Below are positions 7,401 to 12,055 of a stretch of 12,055 bases of DNA, piece by piece. The first letter of the stretch is position 1. Every line of letters begins with the position of its first letter. Source of the DNA: Bacteroidales bacterium (GTDB lineage: Bacteria; Bacteroidota; Bacteroidia; Bacteroidales; F082); assembly GCA_016285355.1 (NCBI GenBank), contig JAEEQP010000070.1, positions 1 through 12,055 of the forward strand, in the 5' to 3' direction. The notes under the pieces were generated by a model. It was not told where the DNA came from and searched no databases. It was given only the letters and a program-made list of their open reading frames with translations. The translations under genes and the position numbers were made by a program.

Positions 7401-8884
7401 TCAACATACATTGCCGACCTTTCAGCGAAGGAATCCCAAATCCAAACACGGAAAGTGATTTTGTTTTTGGCGTTGATGCAAGGTGCATCGCCGTTGGGAT
7501 GGAAATGGAAGCAGGAACTTCGGATTGGACATTGCTCCACGGGTAACAGAGTGATGATACCCAAAGTATCCACATTTGGTGAAATCTTTGTGGCATGACT
7601 GACATTATCGTCGTTCACCCAATACTCCCATCCTGAAATGTAGCCTCCCACGGGTCTCTTGTAAAACCAATAGCATTGTGGCACAGAGAACTTCCCATTG
7701 TCGAGTTGTACTCTTAAGGCGTGCAGTCCATCGGACAAGTCGCCGACTTCCAATTCAAAAGCACTTCCCACTGGCACGGAATGTACAACGGTGTTGTCGT
7801 CGTCAAACCAATAGTGGAGGGCATAATTCGGATTCTCTTCGCCGGTTGATTCTGGTTTGTAGAACATATAGGTTTGCGAAGAGGTCAATTCGCCGTCCTC
7901 CAAAGTCACATGCAGTGCATGCACACCTATTTCAAGTGTGTCGGCATCCAACAGCAAGTGTCCATCGCCAAGCAGCCCTGTTTGCCTGTTCTCTACGGCT
8001 TGGTCGAACCAGTAATGGTAAACCAAATCAGGACTGGCTTGCGTCGGGTCGAACTTGTAGAAAATGTAAGACTGGGGAGGGTTCAGTCCGCTACCTTCCA
8101 AGGTTACATGCAGTGTGTGTACACCTGTTTCAAGGTCGTCGGCATCCAACAGCAAATGCCCATCGCCGAGTAGTCCTGTTTGCCTGTGCTCCGTGTCTTG
8201 GTCGAACCAGTAGTGGTAAACCAAATCTGGGCTGGCTTGCGTTGGGTCGAACTTGTAGAACAGGTAGGCTTGCGATGAAGTCATTCCGTTGCCTTCCAAT
8301 GCCAAATGTAGCATGTGTACACCCAATTCAAGGGTGTCAGCTTCCAACAACAGATGCCCATTGCCGAGCAAGCCTGACTGCCGATGCTCCGTGTCTTGGT
8401 CAAACCAGTAGTGATAAATCAAATCAAAGCTGGCTTGCGTTGGGTCGAACTTGTAGAACAGGTAGGCTTGCGATGAAGTCATTCCGTTGCCTTCCAATGC
8501 CAAATGCAGCGTGTGTACACCTGTTTCAAGGTCGTCAGCATTCAATAGCAGATGCCCATCGCCGAGCAAGCCTGACTGCCGATGCTCCGTATCTTGGTCA
8601 AACCAATAGTGGTAAACCAAATCTGGGCTGGCTTGCGTTGGGTCGAACTTGTAGAACAAGTAGGTTTGCGGAGAGGTCAATCCGCTACCCTCCAGTGTCA
8701 CATGCAGCATGTGTACACCCGCTTCAAGGTCGTCTGCATCCAACAGCAAATGCCCGTCGCCAAGTAGCCCTGTTTGCCTGTGCTCCGTATCTTGATCGAA
8801 CCAGTAGTGGTAGGTAAACCCCGACTGCGCATTCAAAACAAGAGACAGTAACAGGATAGTTAAGGTTATCAGATAGCGTTTCAT
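4484..8884 (-). CDS. Giant secreted multidomain protein with YWFD repeats
   Basis: A 1466-aa exported protein. The ATG at 8884 gives a signal peptide (MKRYLITLTILLLSLVLNAQ); AGGAG lies upstream, and the preceding gene's stop is one base away. Visible regions: five 66-67-aa YHYWFDQ repeats (25-355), a divergent sixth (356 to about 411) and a YWVNDD remnant (421-426); a PPC-like beta domain (about 515-600); an IPT-like segment with GNGF (about 610-690); a CARDB/DUF11-like segment (about 690-850); a cysteine-rich hydrophobic segment (857-998, 11 Cys); SLDPNE (1013-1018) opening a DUF7619-like region to about 1200; a beta domain with DSAGN (about 1200-1290); and two copies of a WNWWS/QSQNAKYQ..RW.GQL module (about 1306-1466). 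No enzyme motif is seen. It has no recognisable type IX sorting domain after the last module and no lipobox, so its anchoring is unclear. An adhesin or structural surface role is inference. Confidence 0.8.
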   Translation of the reverse strand: MKRYLITLTILLLSLVLNAQSGFTYHYWFDQDTEHRQTGLLGDGHLLLDADDLEAGVHMLHVTLEGSGLTSPQTYLFYKFDPTQASPDLVYHYWFDQDTEHRQSGLLGDGHLLLNADDLETGVHTLHLALEGNGMTSSQAYLFYKFDPTQASFDLIYHYWFDQDTEHRQSGLLGNGHLLLEADTLELGVHMLHLALEGNGMTSSQAYLFYKFDPTQASPDLVYHYWFDQDTEHRQTGLLGDGHLLLDADDLETGVHTLHVTLEGSGLNPPQSYIFYKFDPTQASPDLVYHYWFDQAVENRQTGLLGDGHLLLDADTLEIGVHALHVTLEDGELTSSQTYMFYKPESTGEENPNYALHYWFDDDNTVVHSVPVGSAFELEVGDLSDGLHALRVQLDNGKFSVPQCYWFYKRPVGGYISGWEYWVNDDNVSHATKISPNVDTLGIITLLPVEQCPIRSSCFHFHPNGDAPCINAKNKITFRVWIWDSFAERSAMYVDENVSEPIVADTLERNTITTIPVPGDNQIQWFWLDAHAGDYLSFQADKACTMQLFAPSGEEIYAASGPESIVLEGFNVWEDGAYYLAVHDVTGSGETVSITYNWIYRYTISDYDVHLVGNGGCSTITFQGNGFNSLLDMYLVNTQNDTIRSLDIGHESNTLTTVSLNFYQENLGVYDAVFQFYGEAIRINGALEVQEPVDITLTTTVSYPSTFLINTPCTYTYTITNNGNMSAYVVPIYVYISSQTEDGISHLEFDGLDLPSVIDGVDLDSMSVTDVAFLRAWAEEMGEDHYFIRSRTVDEATEDSIYVRSNFFFMNLASFETRTLTLRITSDEPINVYITVPNDTVQPLTLVQGRGFWDRYCCVQDKLSCWFDLTCNVLDLASAITSCAPGTPIAITTSILSCICGIASSANSITSELLCGEGHSNSNSFWGYIWEELKAVGTATSIVGSITKCFSSFLPGNPRKIAKLADNIIEKMSIATSSINTHSSAITCSSFTEPIPDCPKGDSPGGPSNPVNSLDPNEIHGYLSESGSHYMRQEIQNVQYEIEFENDTTLATAAAHTIIVRDTLDATKFDLNSLAARSVTIGDKRLDLNGEQTFARTLDLRPELYVIAQIEQDYDLATGIIQWTIQSLDPMTMEPTDDPYQGVLPVNYFGNGVGFIDYSINLKQAFADGTAINNRAGIIFDQNDVIMTPTWTNVVDAVKPVSYIESAEFIDDSLSFSFVSSDNRSGMWYHTLYYRNNSTEMEWRVKVPRIFENSYMLQFDEYQTTEYLVMAVDSAGNHEEKDMMAEYVYFYDGPEPVCQSDMLVQGWNWWSTYLDITLADLKTALVEALPGTTINIKSQTQNVKYQNGRWAGQLTTLDLTRMYMISVENDCEISLVGMPINLSGLTATIISGANWLAFPYSESISVSDFFGSFPMNNDLVKSQSQNAKYQNNRWGGQLNTLVPGKGYIYISNSPGTRTFTFPTSTK
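7820..8812 (-). repeat. Five in-frame 198-bp tandem repeats (66-aa YWFD units)
   Basis: Units on the minus strand are 8812-8615, 8614-8417, 8416-8219, 8218-8021 and 8020-7820 (the last one codon longer). Each begins YHYWFDQ, continues GLLG.GHLLL and GVH.LH, and in the first four ends FYKFDPTQAS. DNA identity is very high: 8231-8308 and 8429-8506 match over 78 bp at exactly one unit spacing. A diverged sixth unit follows at 7819 to about 7652. The similarity points to recent expansion or gene conversion. Confidence 0.95.
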
Positions 8885-8885
8885 A

Positions 8886-9899
8886 TTATTGGTCTCCTGT
8901 GACGACCTCAACATCCACGCTCAGTTTTCCATCAACAGTAGTACGGCTTGCCACAGTGCAACGATAAGAAATCAAATAGCTTGGACGAGGATTATATGGC
9001 ATCATACCGCCAAAGATTCCCACTTCTGTGCCATCTGTCCCCAAGAAACCTGTGGCAATTTCCTCTTTTAAAGAAAAATCCGCATCGAATGAAAAATTGC
9101 CATCCCAATTCTCAAAAACATCCGAATAGGAACTGACAGTCATGCAATCCACTGTTTGAACAGAGCTTGGAAAAGTCGAACCCACTTGGATACAATTGTA
9201 TGCACGGGTTCCATTTATCTTATGCGCATTGCCTAATATACAATTGTATAGATGCATATTGTGAGAAGAGTTACCAGCAAGCCTGATGTTAATAATAGAA
9301 TTAAATGCTAGAACTGCATTATTAGATAAATTCGTATTGTATAAATTGTTTACTACACAGTTAATAAAAAAAACACTATTAGTTCCTGACCTAACGGAGA
9401 TATTATCAACTAGACAATTGATGAATTGCACATCTTCCATAGATTCCCAACTAAGATTATGAGTTACAAAGGAACTAATATTACATCTGATAAATTTTGC
9501 ATGTTTTATATTTATATAAGACATAGAAGAAAAAGCAATCCCTTCAATGGTCATAAACATAGAATCGTTTGAAATATAATTATCAACATTACCAGAAATT
9601 TGCGTCGGCATAATCCCTAAAGTGTCAGAAACACAACCCGCTCCATGCAATGTAATGGCCTTTGTAATATCGCAGCCGTCGAAATTACCACTTGAAAGGG
9701 TAATGGTGTCGCCATCCGCGGCGGCGGAATGTGCTTGCGCAAAGGCATTTGGCCCAGTAAAAGCACTGATATTGCCTGCATGTTGCAGTGTTGCGGTTTG
9801 AGTTTGAGCAAGTGCGTTCTTCATGCCCGCCACATTCAGCAGCAGGACGAACAAGGCGGCACTTATCGCCTTTCCGAATTGTAATGATACTACTTTCAT
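8886..9899 (-). CDS. Secreted beta-helix-like protein
   Basis: A 337-aa protein with a signal peptide probably cut after ALA at residues 29-31. The middle (about 75-255) shows a loose repetition of short beta strands with asparagine and cysteine positions, such as FIRCNIS, FINCLVDN, FINCVVNN, LYNCILGN and AYNCIQV. This pattern suggests a right-handed parallel beta-helix of the pectate-lyase type. No catalytic residues can be named. The C-terminus, with GTDGTEVGIFGGMMPYNP and VDGKLSVDVEVV, is a tail type I recognise from secreted Bacteroidales proteins. The stop codon lies one base before the ATG of the giant secreted protein, so the two are almost certainly co-transcribed and translationally coupled. 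The core is far more AT-rich than both ends. Binding or structural function is inference. Confidence 0.75.
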   Translation of the reverse strand: MKVVSLQFGKAISAALFVLLLNVAGMKNALAQTQTATLQHAGNISAFTGPNAFAQAHSAAADGDTITLSSGNFDGCDITKAITLHGAGCVSDTLGIMPTQISGNVDNYISNDSMFMTIEGIAFSSMSYINIKHAKFIRCNISSFVTHNLSWESMEDVQFINCLVDNISVRSGTNSVFFINCVVNNLYNTNLSNNAVLAFNSIINIRLAGNSSHNMHLYNCILGNAHKINGTRAYNCIQVGSTFPSSVQTVDCMTVSSYSDVFENWDGNFSFDADFSLKEEIATGFLGTDGTEVGIFGGMMPYNPRPSYLISYRCTVASRTTVDGKLSVDVEVVTGDQ

Positions 9900-9993
9900 T
9901 TTTTTAATTTTTAAGGGTTAGTACGTTTATTTGTTAAGAACTACTCAGGCAAACAATAAAGATTTTTGATACAAAGACCAACATTTTTGCGGA

Positions 9994-10026
9994 CAAAGTT
10001 AAAGAAAAAATATAACGACAAGCAAA
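9994..10026 (-). promoter_or_regulatory. Bacteroidota promoter for the two-gene secreted-protein operon
   Basis: On the minus strand TTTG (10026-10023), a 21-base spacer and TAACTTTG (10001-9994) match the -33/-7 consensus well. Transcription would begin near 9988, giving a leader of roughly 90 bases before the ATG at 9899. No Shine-Dalgarno sequence precedes that ATG. Confidence 0.7.
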
Positions 10027-10074
10027 ATTTTATAGATTTTTTAATTATGACATGGCTAAAACCAATTTCATAAA

Positions 10075-10243
10075 TTTTCGTCATTCCCACCAATAAGTCG
10101 CTCTATGAGTGCCTTCGACTGCCTATACACAACAACCACAAAAGTAAAGCCCATGTGAATTACATGAGCATTGGCTTTTCGGTCTGTTGTGTATTGGAAG
10201 GTGTCTAAGTTTTCGTTGACACAAGCTTTTAAGCTAACGCTAT
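10075..10243 (+). repeat. Long direct repeat, left copy (candidate target duplication)
   Basis: Bases 10075-10199 are identical to 11931-12055, which begin directly after the right end of the IS. The left copy would extend to 10243, directly before the left end of the IS, giving 169 bp if the right copy continues outside the window. The identity also covers two bases (AA) that are the last two of the right inverted repeat, so the exact edge is uncertain by about 2 bp. Confidence 0.8.
10125..10194. other. Nested inverted repeats inside the long direct repeat
   Basis: Three nested stems share one axis: ATACACAACA/TGTTGTGTAT (10125-10134 and 10185-10194, 10 bp), AAAGCC/GGCTTT (10146-10151 and 10173-10178) and CATGT/ACATG (10152-10156 and 10162-10166, GAATT loop). 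The same structure recurs in the right copy, offset by 1856 bases. It could be a structured RNA, a regulatory site or part of a small palindromic element. I do not recognise an Rfam family. Confidence 0.55.
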
Positions 10244-10258
10244 TTCCTGACTTTGACA
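10244..10258 (+). repeat. Left terminal inverted repeat of the IS1634-family element
   Basis: TTCCTGACTTTGACA is the exact reverse complement of 11916-11930. Similarity drops to scattered matches further inward, and the bases outside differ, so the tips are well defined. Confidence 0.9.
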
Positions 10259-10272
10259 ATGCTTCACCCGTT

Positions 10273-11814
10273 TCACGCGGGCGCATGAGAACAATCCTCA
10301 ATCAGCGGTCGAAGTGCCTTCTGCTGGGGCGTGTTGTATAGAGTCTCGGTATACAGCTCCCCGTTCGGCAACCTGATTTTTAGCGTCGTGATGGTTCTGG
10401 CATAGAACAAAGCCTTATCTACGCTCATACCTATTCCAAGTTCCCTTATGGTTCTTTCCAGCTCCTTGTAGACCTTGTACGCAACGAAGCAGATGCAGAT
10501 GTGGGCCTCGATGCGTTTGGGTGTGAAGTGAAAGATCGGTCTCATTTCCAGACTTGACTTCCCGATGCGGAAGGCCCGTTCCACCACCCAAAGCCCGTGA
10601 TACTGCTTGATGACCTCCACCGGGTCAAGGCCCGTGTTGGTGATGTAACCTTTCAGGCCGTCCCAGAGGGCATCCTCCTTGATTTTGTCGTAGTTGATGC
10701 TGACGGTGACGTCCTTGCTGATGTCAAGGAACTTGTTATAGCCTCGCTTGTTCACCTTGTCCTTTGTCAACGTGCCCTTGGCGTACGCCTTCTGGAGCCT
10801 GGCGACGCCTTTCTCGCGGTTGTGGGCGTTCTTCTTTGCCCTGGATTCGGAGTAGCTCACTATCAGCCGTTGGCCGGACTTCTTTCTGTACTCTTCGCAG
10901 TGGCCGTCCACCCGGTCGATGCCGAGCATCCATTCCTTCACTTTCGGGGACTCGCTGCGGATGCGGGCCCCTAGGATGTACTTGTAGCCTGCCGAGTCCA
11001 GCAGGCCGACGTTGGTCTCGTTCATCAGCCCCGAGTCGGCCACCACGATGAAGTCTGTCAGCTTGAAGCGTTGGACGAAGTCGTCGATGAGGGGTATCAT
11101 CGTGTATCCCTCGTACTGCCTGCCGTTGAACACGGAGTATGACAGCGGGTATCCGTCCTCGCTCACCAACAGCCCCAGCACAATCTGCGACTCCGCGGTC
11201 TTGCCGTCTTTGGAAAACCCGTCCTGGCGTAACTCGTCCGCAGGGTCCGGAGCGGACTCGAAGTACAAGGTGGTGACATCGTAGAACACCAAGCCGATGC
11301 GCCCTCCCAGCACATCCATCGTATGCGCCACGCTGATCTGTTGTACCCTCTCCTGTTGCGTGCCGTGGAGCTTGTCCATATAGCGGTAGATGTCATGAAG
11401 GCGCACGTCCTCGTCGAAGTATGATTTCAGGTAGTCAACTGTCGCGGTCTTGCTCATCGGCTGGCAGACCCGGGCAATGGCAAGCTGGCGGAGGATATCG
11501 TCCCCGATGGCGTTGAAGCCGATGCGGTCATAAACCCGATCAAGAATGAGTTGTGGCGCGTTCTGGAGAGCCCTTTCTATCCTGGATATAGTCCTGCGGG
11601 CCTCTTCCCGCACTTTTTCGCTCTCCTCAAAGTCCAACAACCGCTGGCCGCCGTAGCTGTCAATCCAGCACCGGGCCCTCTGCTCCAAAACTGGCAGCTC
11701 CTCCACAGACGAGCAAACACCGATGGTCTTGAGCTCTTTGAATCGACCGCCGCTCTTGTCCACGACAACTACGCTAATCGTACCGGACTTGTTCTTTCTC
11801 TTGCGTACAAACAT
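10273..11814 (-). CDS. IS1634-family transposase
   Basis: A 513-aa DDE transposase. The start at 11814 (MFVRKRKNKSGTISVVVVDK) matches the family's usual N-terminus; an in-frame ATG at 11898 adds 28 unlike residues and lies upstream of the promoter box. Catalytic candidates are Asp179 in FYDVTTLYFES, Asp260 in VVADSGLMN and Glu412 in VVERAFRIGKSSLEMRPIFH, with Lys419 giving the IS4-type E-x6-K spacing. The insertion domain with LIVSYSESRAKKNAHNRE and the RIEAHICICFVAYKVYKELE segment are also typical. The frame is intact and full length, so the enzyme may be active. The stop lies just inside the left inverted repeat. GC content in the sampled parts (about 62%) is only slightly above the conserved neighbouring genes, so it is no strong sign of foreign origin. 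Confidence 0.93.
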   Translation of the reverse strand: MFVRKRKNKSGTISVVVVDKSGGRFKELKTIGVCSSVEELPVLEQRARCWIDSYGGQRLLDFEESEKVREEARRTISRIERALQNAPQLILDRVYDRIGFNAIGDDILRQLAIARVCQPMSKTATVDYLKSYFDEDVRLHDIYRYMDKLHGTQQERVQQISVAHTMDVLGGRIGLVFYDVTTLYFESAPDPADELRQDGFSKDGKTAESQIVLGLLVSEDGYPLSYSVFNGRQYEGYTMIPLIDDFVQRFKLTDFIVVADSGLMNETNVGLLDSAGYKYILGARIRSESPKVKEWMLGIDRVDGHCEEYRKKSGQRLIVSYSESRAKKNAHNREKGVARLQKAYAKGTLTKDKVNKRGYNKFLDISKDVTVSINYDKIKEDALWDGLKGYITNTGLDPVEVIKQYHGLWVVERAFRIGKSSLEMRPIFHFTPKRIEAHICICFVAYKVYKELERTIRELGIGMSVDKALFYARTITTLKIRLPNGELYTETLYNTPQQKALRPLIEDCSHAPA

Positions 11815-11818
11815 GCCA

Positions 11819-11852
11819 CAAAGGTACGCAAAGGTGACGCGATTCACCCAAA
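11819..11852 (-). promoter_or_regulatory. Internal IS promoter for the transposase
   Basis: The minus strand shows TTTG (11852-11849), a 22-base spacer and TACCTTTG (11826-11819), a good Bacteroidota promoter. The -7 box ends only four bases before the ATG at 11814, so the transcript would be leaderless or nearly so. Confidence 0.55.
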
Positions 11853-11915
11853 TTATTTTCACCCTTATTGGATGTGGCTGATTGTCAACAACTAACAAAA
11901 CCTAGAAAAAAACGC

Positions 11916-11930
11916 TGTCAAAGTCAGGAA
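11916..11930 (-). repeat. Right terminal inverted repeat of the IS1634-family element
   Basis: TGTCAAAGTCAGGAA is the perfect reverse complement of 10244-10258. It lies about 100 bases upstream of the transposase start and directly adjoins the right copy of the long direct repeat. Confidence 0.9.
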
Positions 11931-12055
11931 TTTTCGTCATTCCCACCAATAAGTCGCTCTATGAGTGCCTTCGACTGCCTATACACAACAACCACAAAAG
12001 TAAAGCCCATGTGAATTACATGAGCATTGGCTTTTCGGTCTGTTGTGTATTGGAA
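11931..12055 (+). repeat. Long direct repeat, right copy, cut by window end
   Basis: All 125 bases match 10075-10199 without a mismatch. The copy begins directly at the IS tip and runs to the window end, so its true length cannot be seen. A full target duplication would need 44 more bases equal to 10200-10243. Confidence 0.85.

Larger units (their letters stand above)
9900..10243. other. Intergenic region between secreted operon and IS
   Basis: These 344 bases hold the operon promoter (9994-10026), an AT-rich stretch to about 10072, and the left copy of the long direct repeat (10075-10243). I see no convincing protein gene. A 28-codon reading frame on the minus strand (10154-10068, starting MGFTFVVVVYRQ) is present but unsupported. 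Confidence 0.6.
10244..11930 (-). mobile_element. Complete IS1634-family insertion sequence
   Basis: A 1687-bp element defined by perfect 15-bp terminal inverted repeats and one intact transposase on the minus strand. Length, single-gene layout and transposase sequence fit the IS1634 family. It is bordered by direct repeats of at least 125 bp. Its transposase points toward the secreted-protein operon downstream. No passenger gene is present. Confidence 0.9.

Noticed and set aside
7820..8812. CRISPR-like array
   Set aside because: The 198-bp units are contiguous, in frame and coding, with no spacers.
7678..8817. 379-codon open frame on the plus strand
   Set aside because: It is antisense to the YWFD repeat array. 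A stop-free frame opposite one repeat unit is copied into every unit, so its length is an artefact. The translated sequence is rich in Arg, Cys and His with no domain.
10068..10301. 77-codon minus-strand frame across the IS left junction
   Set aside because: It begins inside the IS and crosses the inverted repeat, so it is a junction artefact. Only the shorter part inside the repeat is mentioned, with low support.
11815..11898. Upstream in-frame start for the IS1634 transposase
   Set aside because: The extra 28 residues do not resemble the family N-terminus, and the promoter lies inside them.

Overview
The window looks like a chromosomal segment of a Bacteroidales (Bacteroidota) bacterium, probably an animal-gut lineage. 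Several promoters show the Bacteroidota -7 box TAnnTTTG and most chromosomal genes lack a Shine-Dalgarno sequence. The protein types fit too: a secreted C69 dipeptidase, giant secreted 'YWFD'-repeat and DUF7619-like proteins, and IS1634 and ISAs1 transposases. Sampled stretches of the well-conserved genes are near 55-60% GC. Parts of the secreted-protein genes fall to 28-36%.

Layout. (1) 1-123, minus: the first 41 codons of an ISAs1-family transposase, cut by the window edge. (2) 324-2024, plus: secreted C69 dipeptidase. (3) 2159-4402, plus: three genes in a row encoding a DRTGG-type protein, an RsbW/SpoIIAB-like ATP-binding protein, and an iron-sulfur protein with an [FeFe]-hydrogenase-like domain. 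Such genes usually accompany electron-bifurcating [FeFe] hydrogenases, but no hydrogenase or SpoIIE phosphatase gene follows. The group ends at a bidirectional terminator (4424-4459). (4) 4484-9899, minus: a two-gene unit for secreted proteins, with a 337-aa beta-helix-like protein followed after one base by a 1466-aa multidomain protein. The large protein starts with five near-identical 66-aa YWFD repeats. (5) 10244-11930: a complete IS1634-family element with 15-bp terminal inverted repeats.

The main discovery candidate is the flank of that IS. The sequence just outside its right end (11931-12055) is identical to 10075-10199 on its left side. If the repeat continues past the window, the element sits between direct repeats of about 169 bp. 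IS1634 was originally described as making exceptionally long, variable direct repeats, so this may be the same behaviour in a Bacteroidales host. The exact 127-bp match at the window end could also reflect an assembly k-mer boundary. Other points of note are the hydrogenase-like protein that keeps the four cluster cysteines but has Phe where the proton-transfer Cys sits, an AT-rich 11-cysteine insert in the large secreted protein, and the strongly AT-rich core of its beta-helix partner.
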